Shown here in pieces: positions 1-8,201 of a DNA stretch of 64,000 nt. This DNA comes from JAKLQR01 sp963753165 (lineage in GTDB: Bacteria; Nitrospirota; Thermodesulfovibrionia; Thermodesulfovibrionales; SM23-35): positions 39,420 through 103,419 of the forward strand of contig CAVWBP010000015.1 of assembly GCA_963753165.1 (NCBI GenBank), given 5' to 3'. The translations under genes and the position numbers were made by a program. Below the pieces are notes generated by a model. It was not told the DNA's origin, did no database searches, and was given only the letters and a program-made list of their open reading frames with translations. Each line of letters begins with the position of its first letter. Within the stretch, counting starts at the first letter, position 1.

Positions 1-93
1 ACTAATGCCGATTTTTATCTTTTCCATTCTGATATATTGTATACACATATTCTCTTCTCATCAAGACACGGGAAAGGTTTATAATAGGAAGGG

Positions 94-531
94 ATGCATG
101 CCGGATTGGTTATTCAGGAATCTATAGAAATTATCGCTCCGCTGGAAAAAGTGTGGGAGAACTTTATCGACCTTACCTGTTGGGATCAATGGAATACCGT
201 TATGCAGAATCTACTCGCCAACGAACAGAAGTTGACCCGGGGAAAAAAGCTCTTCTGCAGTTTCAGGCCTTTCTTTTTTCCGATCAGAGTAAAGATTTCC
301 GTGGAAGAGATTGTTCCCTACGAACGGGTTGTCTGGTCTGCGAAAAAAAAGGGGCTTTCCGCATATCACGAATTTGATTTCAGAAGCAACGGGACTGCGG
401 TGATCGTAACAAGTTCAGAGACATTTACCGGAGTGCTTGCAAGAGGCGAAGGGATTCTCCTTCCGAAGAGGAAAATGAAGTCCCTTACAAGGGACTTTCT
501 TCGTGACCTCAAGCGGGCTGCAGAGGCATAA
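94..531 (+). CDS. SRPBCC (START/polyketide-cyclase fold) family protein
   Basis: A 145-residue protein with the SRPBCC pattern. An N-terminal strand (VIQESIEIIAPLEKVWENFID) is followed by the WDQWN segment, then strands that build a hydrophobic ligand cup (RVVWSAKKKG, YHEFDFRS, TAVIVTSSETFTG), and a long C-terminal helix. The family binds small hydrophobic ligands or acts as a lipid-handling cyclase or dehydrase; the substrate cannot be read from the sequence. The nearest gene downstream is a cyclophilin-like protein on the same strand about 110 bases on, so an operon is possible but unsupported. Confident in the fold, not in any function. Confidence 0.75.
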   Translation: MHAGLVIQESIEIIAPLEKVWENFIDLTCWDQWNTVMQNLLANEQKLTRGKKLFCSFRPFFFPIRVKISVEEIVPYERVVWSAKKKGLSAYHEFDFRSNGTAVIVTSSETFTGVLARGEGILLPKRKMKSLTRDFLRDLKRAAEA

Positions 532-641
532 GACTCAAGAGAATGCTCTATGAGAACCAGAGTACCGGGCAGGCTTACGATCTTCTCTGTAATCGTGTAT
601 AATGGGAGAAAATGTTCCTGTACTGACTCTTGGGAATACCG

Positions 642-1013
642 ATGGCAAAAATCAAGATTACTATTAAAGACATTGTGTTATTTGGAGAGCTGTCTAAGAC
701 CAGGACTGCGCAGGCAATTCTCGAAGCCCTTCCGATCGAGGCAACGCCTGAAGAATGGGGTGACGAATTCTATTTTGAGATTCCGGTTCAGATGCAGCTT
801 GATGAAACCGCAACCACCAAAGTAAAAATTGGCGACATAGGCTACTGGCCACCCGGAAATGCACTCGCGCTCTTCTTCGGTCCTACCCCGATCAGCAGAG
901 GGATTGATCCCGTCCCTGCAAGCGATGTGAATCTCGTAGGAAAGATTCTCGGCGATGCAACTATGCTCAAAAAAGTCAAAGGCGCAGTGAAGGTGACGAT
1001 TGAGAAGGCCTGA
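642..1013 (+). CDS. Cyclophilin-like fold protein (DUF369/TM1367 type)
   Basis: A 123-residue protein beginning MAKIKITIKD. It resembles the small cyclophilin-like family typified by TM1367, with conserved GDEFYFEIP, the central WPPGNALALFFGPTPIS segment and a C-terminal KVTIEKA strand. Proteins of this family share the cyclophilin barrel but usually lack proven prolyl isomerase activity. I chose the ATG at 642 because a GGGA motif lies six bases upstream; a TTG at 630 would add four residues. It converges with the transketolase gene on the opposite strand; a long antisense reading frame across it is an artefact of a frameshift in that gene. Confidence 0.75.
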   Translation: MAKIKITIKDIVLFGELSKTRTAQAILEALPIEATPEEWGDEFYFEIPVQMQLDETATTKVKIGDIGYWPPGNALALFFGPTPISRGIDPVPASDVNLVGKILGDATMLKKVKGAVKVTIEKA

Positions 1014-1144
1014 AGACCTTATCAGGTCAAGTACGAAGCGAAATCCGATACTGAACAGCATTTGTACTTTCAGGATAGATATTGCTTCCTGGAACCGATG
1101 CGCTGAGAGAGGGGTTGTGAGCGTAAAATCCTCAGGATTCGGTT

Positions 1145-2970
1145 TCACCGCAGTTTCCTCACCGTATTGATAATGAGCCTGGTATGATATTTCCTCATAA
1201 TCGAGGAGTTCCTGAGGCTTGCCGCTCTTCGGCATTTTTCTCACCGCGAGAGAATATACGGGTGTTGCGCTCTGAGCAAGGGCGCTCATGACCGCCTCCC
1301 CCAGCCCCCCTTCTGCAAAATGGTCTTCAACCGTGATGACCGCGTGAGTTTGTGCTGCAGATTCCTGCAGGGTAGAAATATCAATCGGTTTTATACTGTA
1401 GAGGTCGATTACCCTGATGAAAATGCCTTCTCCTGCGAGTGTTTCATAGGCATACAGCGCTTCATGAAGCGTTATCCCCGCGGCAACGATAGTTGCCACG
1501 TCCTTGTCGCTTCTTCTCAGTATCTTGCAGCCGCCGACAGGGAATTCTTCAGAAGGGGAATAGAGAACAGGTGTTGCCTGTCTTGTAGTGCGTAAAGTAT
1601 ACCAATCCATGATGCTTTGCTGCCTCTTCAACAAGTTTTTCCGTAGAAACTGCATCTGACGGATACAGGACGACGCTGTTCAGGACAGCCCTGAACATGG
1701 CGATATCCTCAAGCCCCATCTGGGAAGGACCGTCCTCTCCGATAGCGACACCGGCATGCGAACCGGCAAATTTGATATTCGGATCTGAGTACTGGCTCAT
1801 CCGGATCTGGTCAAAAGCCCGTGAGAAGAAAGCGCCGAAAGTCGATACGAAAGGGATCTTCCCCCGCCTGGAAAATCCCAGTGCAGCGCCGACCATGTTC
1901 TGCTCAGCGATATACATCTCAAAAAACCGCTCCGGATACCGTTCCCTGAACAGCTCGGAATATGTAGAGTTGCTTACCTCTGCATCGAGGACCACGATAT
2001 CAGGGAATTGCGGGAAAAGACGGACGAGCGCCTTGCCGTATGCCTTGCGGGTGGGAAATGATTCACCTTTCTTATACTTCATTTCTTCTGCAGGGTGAGG
2101 CGTCTTACTTTCGGAGCGAATGTCTGCCGGGAGAGATACGGCGGCGCGAAGTGAGGTGTCCACGGCACCGATTTCCTGAAGCGCTTTCACGATATCGTCT
2201 TTAGGAACCGGTTTCCCGTGCCATCCATTCCGGTCCTCCAGAAAAGAGACTCCTTTGCCTTTTACCGTTTGTGCAATGATCATCACAGGAGATCCCTGTG
2301 AGCGGACAGCCCTCCGGTATGCTGAGCGTATTTCCTTGATTGAATGGCCGTTGATGACTATTGTTTTCCAGCCGAAAGAAGCAATACGTTTCTTATATGC
2401 TGAGAGATCATGTCCGTACATCGTCTCTCCCCGTTGGCCCAGACGGTTTACATCGATAATCCCGATGAGGTTGTCCAGCCTGTAATGTGCTGCGAGCTGT
2501 ATCGCTTCCCACTGTGAGCCTTCCGACATTTCGCTGTCTCCGAGCAGTACAAATGTTTTATAAGGAAGTTTGTCGACATATTTTGCATTCAGAGCCATAC
2601 CGACGCCGATCGAGAGTCCCTGTCCCAGGGAGCCGGTTGCGGCTTCTGCATACCGGAAAGAAGCCGTCGGATGACCTTCCAGGGGACTGCCGAATTTTCT
2701 CATGGTCATGAGTTCCTGTACGGTGATCTTCCCCGCGACAGTCCAGAGAGCATAGAACAGGGGTGAAGCATGTCCCTTTGAAAAGATCAGGCGGTCATTG
2801 TTCGGATGGTCCGGATTGTCAAGGTCAAACCTGAAAAAACCGTTGAAGAAGAGCACAGTCATCAGGTCTGCCGCTGAAAGAGAGGATGTAGGGTGGCCGG
2901 ACCCCGCTTCTGTGGATGAAGTAAGAATATAGGAACGGATAAGTTTTGCAATTTTTTCCATTTTGTTCAT
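1145..2970 (-). CDS. tkt: Transketolase, full length, interrupted by two frameshifts
   Basis: Transketolase moves two-carbon units between sugar phosphates using thiamine diphosphate (pentose phosphate pathway). The N-terminal part carries AGSGHPTSSLSAADLM and the TPP-binding GDSEMSEGSQWEA; the pyrimidine-binding domain has EQNMVGAALGFSRRGK and EDGPSQMGLEDIAM. The frame breaks twice. At the A-run 1594-1596, removing one base restores GLVYLRTTRQATPVLY. At 1175, removing one base restores the ending SYQAIINTVRKLR and a stop at 1145-1147. With both corrected the protein has about 607 residues, normal for the family. The start at 2970 (MNKMEKIAKL) is preceded by an AAAGG motif; upstream starts at 3003 and 3015 are possible. 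Both breaks are single-base gains, which looks like sequence error rather than a dead gene. Confidence 0.88.
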
Positions 2971-3088
2971 TTTTTTGCCTTTCTCGATCAGGTACTCCAC
3001 CATATTGAACCGCATTTTGCCGAGACCGATATGCCCGATTGTACGTTTATTCTGTTTTTTCTATCCATGAAGAGCCCTTCTGTTATAA

Positions 3089-3116
3089 ATTATAATGTTT
3101 TCAAATGATGTTGCAA
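3089..3116 (-). promoter_or_regulatory. Predicted sigma-70 promoter of transketolase
   Basis: Reading the minus strand, TTGCAA (3116-3111) and a perfect TATAAT (3094-3089) are separated by 16 bases. This places the transcript start near 3082, about 110 bases upstream of the transketolase start. Only consensus matching supports it. Confidence 0.55.
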
Positions 3117-3189
3117 ACTCAATGGCAATTCTTGAGTGAAATATTTTTAAATAAGGCTATAAGCTTTTCGGGTCCACAGGAGAGTTCTT

Positions 3190-4818
3190 ATGACCAGAGT
3201 ATCGGGAAATATAGTTGACGTGCTCAATGCAGAAATCTTCCCCGGCACACTCCTGATCGCTGAAGGAAGAATCAAAGATATTGTAAGGGATGATAAAAAT
3301 TATCCGAACTACCTTATCCCCGGATTTATTGATGCCCATGTGCATATCGAGAGTTCGATGCTTGTCCCGTCTGAATTTGCCAGGATTGCTTCTATCCACG
3401 GTACAGTGGCAACCGTTTCTGATCCTCATGAGATAGCGAATGTGCTCGGGATAGACGGGGTCAGGTACATGATCGAAAACGCCCGTTCTGTGCCGGTAAA
3501 ATATTATTTCGGAGCACCGTCCTGTGTGCCTGCTACAGAATTTGAAACGAGCGGCGCGACGCTGGGAGTCAATGAGGTGGAAGAACTGCTCAGGACGAAA
3601 GAGATACATTACCTCGCAGAGGTCATGAATTTCCCTGGTGTTATTCATGACAATCCGGAAGTGCATGAAAAGATCAGGCTTGCGCATAAATACGGGAAAC
3701 CGATAGACGGACATGCACCCGGATTGCGGGGGAATGAACTGAAAAAATATATCAGCGCAGGGATTACCACGGACCATGAAACTCTCAGCAGGGAAGAGGC
3801 ACTCGAAAAGATCAGGCTGGGCATGAAAATACTTATCAGGGAAGGTTCTGCCGCAAAAAACTTTGATGCACTTATCACGCTTGTGGATGAATACCCTGAA
3901 TGCTGTATGTTTTGCAGTGATGACAAGCATCCGGATGACCTTATACAGGGACATATCAATGAGATGGTGAAAAGGGCAGCAAGGCTCGGCATCGATCATA
4001 TGAAAGTGCTCAGAGCGGCATGTGTGAATCCGGTCCTGCATTACGGCCTGGATGCGGGGTTGCTCCGAACCGGCGACAGTGCAGATTTCCTTGTTGTCGA
4101 TAACCTCAGGGACTTCACTGTTCTCAAAACCTTCATAAGGGGCGAGATTGTTGCAGAGTCGGGCAGGGCGTTGATCCCCCGCTCAGAGGTGAGGTTGGTC
4201 AACAGATTTCATGCAGAGAGAAAACGGGCGGAGGATTTTATCCTACCTGCAAAAGGTGAACATATCCGTGTAATTGAAGCAATCGACGGACAGCTCATAA
4301 CCGGAGAGCTGACCGAAGTTGCGACAATATCGAATGGGAATACCATCTCCAGTGCGGAAAGAAATATCCACAAGATTGTTGTGGTCAACCGCTATCGTGA
4401 CAAAAAACCTGCAATAGGGTTTGTCCGAAATTTCGGGCTGATCGACGGAGCGCTCGCCTCCAGCATCGCCCATGACTCGCATAACATCATCGCGGTGGGT
4501 GTTTCGGATGAGGACATATGCAGGGCGGTCAACCTCATCATAGAGCACAAAGGCGGTATATGCGCGGTATCACGGGATAGAGAAATGATATTGCCGCTGC
4601 CGGTTGCAGGAATCATGAGCAATGAAGAGTATACAGAAGTAGCGGAAAAATATTCGGCCCTGGACAGAATGGCAAAAGAACTCGGTTCGTTTCTTCATGC
4701 GCCATTTATGACCTTGTCTTTCATGGCACTACCGGTGATCCCGAAGCTGAAACTGACTGATAAAGGACTGTTCGATGCAGAGGAGTTCAGATTTGTCGAT
4801 CTCTTTGTGAGTACTTGA
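3190..4818 (+). CDS. ade: Adenine deaminase
   Basis: A 542-residue amidohydrolase matching bacterial adenine deaminase throughout. It converts adenine to hypoxanthine plus ammonia in purine salvage. Diagnostic motifs are FIDAHVHIESSM (metal-binding HxH), ATVSDPHEIANVLG, DGHAPGLRG, GITTDHET and MFCSDDKHPDDL, with the typical C-terminal region GICAVSRDREMILPLPVAGIMS. The length is close to the usual 550-590. The ATG at 3190 follows an AGGAGAG motif. It is divergent from transketolase across a 219-base gap. I saw no purine riboswitch in that gap. Confidence 0.95.
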   Translation: MTRVSGNIVDVLNAEIFPGTLLIAEGRIKDIVRDDKNYPNYLIPGFIDAHVHIESSMLVPSEFARIASIHGTVATVSDPHEIANVLGIDGVRYMIENARSVPVKYYFGAPSCVPATEFETSGATLGVNEVEELLRTKEIHYLAEVMNFPGVIHDNPEVHEKIRLAHKYGKPIDGHAPGLRGNELKKYISAGITTDHETLSREEALEKIRLGMKILIREGSAAKNFDALITLVDEYPECCMFCSDDKHPDDLIQGHINEMVKRAARLGIDHMKVLRAACVNPVLHYGLDAGLLRTGDSADFLVVDNLRDFTVLKTFIRGEIVAESGRALIPRSEVRLVNRFHAERKRAEDFILPAKGEHIRVIEAIDGQLITGELTEVATISNGNTISSAERNIHKIVVVNRYRDKKPAIGFVRNFGLIDGALASSIAHDSHNIIAVGVSDEDICRAVNLIIEHKGGICAVSRDREMILPLPVAGIMSNEEYTEVAEKYSALDRMAKELGSFLHAPFMTLSFMALPVIPKLKLTDKGLFDAEEFRFVDLFVST

Positions 4819-4883
4819 AGAGGTGAGGGAAGATTCAGGAGAGAAATGAGACTGTAATATCCTAAAATTCACTGAGTAAAAAT

Positions 4884-4913
4884 TGTCATTGCGAGTGTAA
4901 CGAAGCAATCTCG
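4884..4913 (+). repeat. REP-like palindromic repeat, copy 1 (in the 4819-5281 gap)
   Basis: TGTCATTGCGAG followed by AACGAAGCAATCTC forms a small hairpin in which ATTGC pairs with GCAAT. A related copy lies at 58532-58566. This type of scattered intergenic repeat is common in sulfate reducers and Nitrospirota. The rest of the 4819-5281 gap is AT-rich and holds no convincing gene; short minus-strand frames there lack ribosome binding sites. Confidence 0.6.
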
Positions 4914-5281
4914 TCTTTTCCTGCGTGACGGAAGGAGAATAATACCTTGGAAATATTGATTATCGTGGCGGTAATAGTTATTATTTTTTTTGTATTCCTA
5001 AGATAAAGAAGAGAATAAGAAGAAATCCTAAAAAACAGGATTAACGCAGAAAAATCGACCCCCAAACCCGTTGATTGTTTTCTGATATCTTGCAGGTAAA
5101 AGCTGCTACAGTGGCAAAGACTATACATAAAAAGAAATGCCATGCGATATTCTCGGCCTCTTTTTGCTTCTTCCTGGAACTGAACAATTTATCCCTATGG
5201 TAAAAGAATGGATATTTTATATGGAAATCAACAAGGTTTACCGCAGCATAAATTAACGATTTTTCTAATTTCAACAAACGA

Positions 5282-5310
5282 TTGACAATACCTGATAGAA
5301 GTGTTATTAT
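5282..5310 (+). promoter_or_regulatory. Strong sigma-70 promoter of the cold-shock gene
   Basis: A perfect TTGACA (5282-5287) and TATTAT (5305-5310) are separated by exactly 17 bases. The start of transcription would fall near 5317, giving the cold-shock gene a leader of about 110 bases. Long leaders that refold with temperature are typical of cspA-type genes. Confidence 0.7.
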
Positions 5311-5428
5311 TTAGCAGAAGCTTAAAGAAGCACTTGTTGTACTTATAGCCCCAATATTTCCAACCTTGCGGTTTTCTTATGACATTACTTCCTTATACTT
5401 CAAATACTTAAAAAGGAGGTATGTCACT

Positions 5429-5632
5429 ATGGCAAAAGGAACAGTAAAGTGGTTCAATGAATCCAAGGGTTTCGGCTTCATCACCCAGGAAGACGGTCCA
5501 GATGTTTTTGCTCACTACTCAGCGATTGAGGCCCAACAAGGGTTTAAAACCTTAGCAGAAGGCAATTCGGTAAGCTTTGACGTCGTCGAAGGCGACAAAG
5601 GTCCAAAGGCATCAAACATCGTAAGGCTATAA
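5429..5632 (+). CDS. cspA: Cold-shock domain protein CspA family
   Basis: A 67-residue single cold-shock domain. RNP1 (KGFGFI) and RNP2 (VFAHYSAI, in the usual V/IFVH position) are intact, and it starts MAKGTVKWFNESKG. These proteins bind single-stranded RNA or DNA and melt RNA structure at low temperature. The ATG at 5429 is preceded by AAGGAGGT at a good distance, which rules out the longer upstream frame. A strong promoter at 5282-5310 gives it its own leader. Confidence 0.96.
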   Translation: MAKGTVKWFNESKGFGFITQEDGPDVFAHYSAIEAQQGFKTLAEGNSVSFDVVEGDKGPKASNIVRL

Positions 5633-5644
5633 AGCCTGAAACCA

Positions 5645-5664
5645 GACCCTCGGCAAGGAGGGTC
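5645..5664 (+). terminator. Hairpin after cspA, possible weak terminator
   Basis: GACCCTC and GAGGGTC form a perfect seven-pair stem around a six-base loop, 12 bases after the cspA stop. There is no U-run behind it, so it may act as a transcript-stabilising or pausing hairpin rather than a true intrinsic terminator. Confidence 0.4.
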
Positions 5665-5700
5665 AGCGTACTAACAATGTTGGTCAGCAGGATTGGCACT

Positions 5701-5992
5701 ATGTTACAGTGGATTCCATGGGCAAGTTTCTTTATCTTGGTAGCTTCTTCTATCTGCTTGGCATCAAATTCGATGTACAGAATCGCATCTTTGAAACTAG
5801 TAGGTGCCGAGTACATCGGTACAAGGTCCTGACCAAGAGCAGGTAAACCTTGTCATCTGGCCTCTTGAGAGTTCACTGAGAGATGCTAATGCGATTGGCA
5901 AGAGACTATCTTTATCCTGGAATGAGCGCTTGACAGGAATCTTGTCACATGTGGTTGTCGATCAACGCGAAACATTCTCGGTAATCACGTGA
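5701..5992 (+). CDS. Hypothetical exported small protein, frameshifted
   Basis: The frame starting at 5701 begins MLQWIPWASFFILVASSICLA, a good signal peptide or membrane anchor, then stops after GAEYIGTRS. Removing one base near 5820 joins it to QGPDQEQVNLVIWPLESS and continues to a stop at 5992, giving about 96 residues. I recognise no family. The signal-like N-terminus, the single-base gain typical of this window and the position before two lipoprotein genes make a real exported protein plausible, but no motif confirms it. Confidence 0.35.
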
Positions 5993-6078
5993 TGAAGATA
6001 CGGAAAGGCAAGAGGTTTCATGAGGTATGATTCTTGCTTATTTAATTATAACAACCAACAAGGGGGGGGCTGAGTAAA

Positions 6079-6456
6079 ATGAAACCGTTATTTCAAGGAA
6101 TATGTTTTGTAGTAATCTGTTTTGCACTGATTACTATTGGATGTGCTACACCAAGATGTATGCTTATACTGAGAGTCTCACCACTGCTGATTTATCAATT
6201 AAAGCGGCAGAAAACAGCAACGCTGACGCTCTATGCACCCATGGAGTTAAAGCTTGCGCGTGACAAAATCAGTGCAGCCAGAGAAGCAGTCGAAAAGGAG
6301 GAGTTTGTTCAGGCGAAACGGTTGGCAGATGAGGCACTCATGGATGCAAAACTCGCAGAGGCAAAAGCACAGGCTGAAAGAACAAAAAAAATAACCCAAG
6401 AGATGAAGGACAGCATAGAGACATTACGCCATGAGATAGATCGCAAGCAAAGGTAA
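6079..6456 (+). CDS. DUF4398-type lipoprotein
   Basis: A 125-residue lipoprotein. The signal peptide ends in the lipobox TIGC (Cys22). The C-terminal half (YAPMELKLARDKISAAREAVEKEEF, then AKRLADEALMDAKLAEAKA) is the DUF4398 helical-repeat pattern found in envelope lipoproteins, often beside OmpA-domain proteins. Residues about 25-52 look out of frame: the alternative frame reads MYAYTESLTTADLSIKAAENSNAD, a natural DUF4398 N-terminus, so compensating indels probably lie near 6150 and 6230. It is 29 bases upstream of a larger DUF4398-OmpA lipoprotein and likely co-transcribed with it. Confidence 0.7.
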   Translation: MKPLFQGICFVVICFALITIGCATPRCMLILRVSPLLIYQLKRQKTATLTLYAPMELKLARDKISAAREAVEKEEFVQAKRLADEALMDAKLAEAKAQAERTKKITQEMKDSIETLRHEIDRKQR

Positions 6457-6485
6457 TAATAAAACCAAAAGGGAGGTGAGATACC

Positions 6486-7689
6486 GTGAAACACGTTATT
6501 TATAAATCAAGGAACATAATATTTTTCTTTATGATGGGGCTCTTGGCGTCACTTTTTGTAATAGGTTGCGCTACAGTGCCTGAACCGAATCCTGCGTTAG
6601 AACGTGCCCGCTCGGCTTATGAACAGGCGCAAGCAAATCCAGACATAGGCAAGAATGCACCGGTCAGTCTCTATGAGGCAGCGCAGGCATTGAAGAAAGC
6701 TGAGCAAGCACAGGATGAAACTGAACTGAATCACCTTGCGTACATTGCTGAGAGAAAAGCACAGATAGCTGTTGCGCAGGCAGAGCAGAAAATGGCCGAG
6801 GAGGAAAAAGAACGTCTGCTTGAAGAGAAAAACAAGATTGTATTACACGCAAGGGAAATCGAAGCGAATCGAGCAATAAGATTAGCAGAAAGGCGAGCTG
6901 AAGAGGCTGAACGTGCAAGGAAAGAAACTGAGGCAAAGGCACTGGAACTTGAACGGGCAAAAGGGGAGGCTATAGCCTTGGCTCAGCAGGCTGACAAAGC
7001 GAGAAAGGAAGCTGAAACAAGAGCACTTGAGATTCAACAGGCAAAAGGAGAGACTGAGGCTAAGGCACTTGAAGCTAGAAAAATCTAAAAAGGAAGCTGA
7101 GGCAAAGGCACTTGAAGCTGAAAAATCTAAAAAGGAAGCTGAGGCGAGAAAACTTGAAGCTGACCTGGCACGGGTCAAAGCTGAGGAAGCCAAAAAAGAA
7201 GCTGAAATGAGAAAACGTGAAGCTGAACTTGCACGAGTCAAAGCTGAAAAAGCAGTGAAGCAAAGGGAAAAAATTGAAAGTGAACTTGAACAGCTCAAGG
7301 CCAAGAAGACGGATAGAGGCTTAATTCTTACTCTTGGAGATATATTATTTGAAACCGGGAAAGCTATCCTCATGTCAGGTGCTACAAGAACCCTTGACAA
7401 ACTTGCTGAGTTCTTAGAGCAATATCCCAATCGCAAAGTGTTGATTGAAGGATTTACAGACAGTACGGGGAGCGATACCTACAATTTGGGACTCTCCCAA
7501 GAACGGGCAGATTCCGTGCGAGACGCTTTGACTATGAAGGGAGTTGCGGCAGCAAGGATAACCACCAAAGGATACGGCGAACAATATCCGATAGCGAGCA
7601 ATGCAATTTCAGCAGGAAAGCAACAAAATCGACGTGTTGAGGTCGTTATATTAGAAGAAGGAGTCAGCCCAGAAAAAATGCTTCGATGA
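6486..7689 (+). CDS. DUF4398-coiled-coil-OmpA lipoprotein, one frameshift
   Basis: Signal peptide with lipobox VIGC, a DUF4398-like segment (ALERARSAYEQAQANPDIGKNAPVSL), about 180 residues of Ala/Glu/Lys-rich coiled coil built from repeats such as AEKSKKEAEAKALE, and a C-terminal OmpA domain (LIEGFTDSTGSDTYNLGLSQ, RITTKGYGEQYPIASN, NRRVEVVI) that binds peptidoglycan. It should tether the outer membrane to the cell wall. The frame breaks at 7077. The next repeat copy about 35 bases downstream is identical except that it lacks the extra A, so the break is a one-base gain. Corrected length is about 400 residues. A strong terminator follows. Confidence 0.85.
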
Positions 7690-7711
7690 AGCTATAACAC
7701 TTTTTTATTCA

Positions 7712-7744
7712 AGGCAGAGCTAATAATGACTCTGCCTTTTTTTT
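7712..7744 (+). terminator. Intrinsic terminator of the lipoprotein genes
   Basis: AGGCAGAG and CTCTGCCT form an eight-pair stem around a ten-base loop, followed directly by a run of eight T. It lies 23 bases after the OmpA-lipoprotein stop. Confidence 0.9.
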
Positions 7745-7806
7745 GTTGATTTCTTTCTTTTGATAATCTTCAATCTCTATGTTTCAGTCAGATCCGCAGT
7801 AGTACA

Positions 7807-8019
7807 CTAGAGGGTGTTGGTCGCACCCTTAATGAATGCGTTGTGGTGAAGACTTGATGAAGGAAGTTTGAAGACATAGCGCTGGCTGTAGTTCACCAAT
7901 TTCAATAATACTGAATTTCTTTGAAAACATTTGAAAACCTTTCTCCATCCTCTATACTCAGTTTTCAAAAAAGTGTTAGTATATCCGGGCGGTTGGCAGT
8001 CTTCTGTTTTTTTGAGCAT
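7807..8019 (-). pseudogene. Possible remnant of a transposase C-terminus
   Basis: In the 7745-8201 gap a 70-residue minus-strand frame ends in LVNYSQRYVFKLPSSSLHHNAF, which resembles the C-terminal strand-rich end of IS4/IS1380-group transposases (arom-x-x-R-x-h-x-K-LP). No catalytic part and no terminal inverted repeats are present nearby. The call rests on a short weak resemblance, so it may equally be a chance frame. Confidence 0.2.
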
Positions 8020-8046
8020 ATAATTTAGTAATACTTAATTAATCGG

Positions 8047-8183
8047 GCTAAACCACTGACAAGGTCAGTGGTGGGGTATGGGGGCGGAGGCCCCATGCCT
8101 TATATGTCCACCAACATTGTTGGTGGTTATAAAGTAATACCTCATCTACAAAGCCACCGACAAGGTCGGTGGTAGTTTACTAT
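8047..8183 (+). repeat. 137-bp four-hairpin element, copy 1
   Basis: Four consecutive palindromes: ACCACTGAC/GTCAGTGGT around AAG (8052-8072), ATGGGG/CCCCAT (8078-8096), CCACCAAC/GTTGGTGG around ATT (8108-8126) and CCACCGAC/GTCGGTGG around AAG (8154-8172). An inverted copy of identical length lies at 63687-63823. In the second hairpin the outer pair is A-T here and G-C there, so pairing is preserved. Copy 1 ends 18 bases before the carB start codon and would form part of the carB leader if transcribed. It may be a nonautonomous mobile element or a structured RNA. Confidence 0.85.
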
Positions 8184-8201
8184 TTCAAAGGGGGACAGGA
8201 T

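Noticed and set aside
678..1655. Long minus-strand reading frame overlapping the cyclophilin-like gene
   Set aside because: Its first part is the frameshifted transketolase C-terminus; the rest is read-through past the true stop at 1145 caused by an extra base at 1175.
3016..3189. Search for a purine riboswitch before adenine deaminase
   Set aside because: No conserved purine-aptamer core or three-way junction could be recognised in this short gap.
4886..5277. Two small minus-strand frames (85 and 78 residues), one with a hydrophobic segment
   Set aside because: They overlap a REP-like repeat or the cspA promoter region, lack ribosome binding sites and match no family.
7067..7150. Tandem repeats considered as a CRISPR array or satellite
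   Set aside because: The repeats are in-frame coiled-coil codons within a lipoprotein gene, with no unique spacers.
6664..7436. Serine/leucine-rich minus-strand frames opposite the coiled-coil lipoprotein
   Set aside because: They are antisense images of Ala/Glu/Lys repeat codons.
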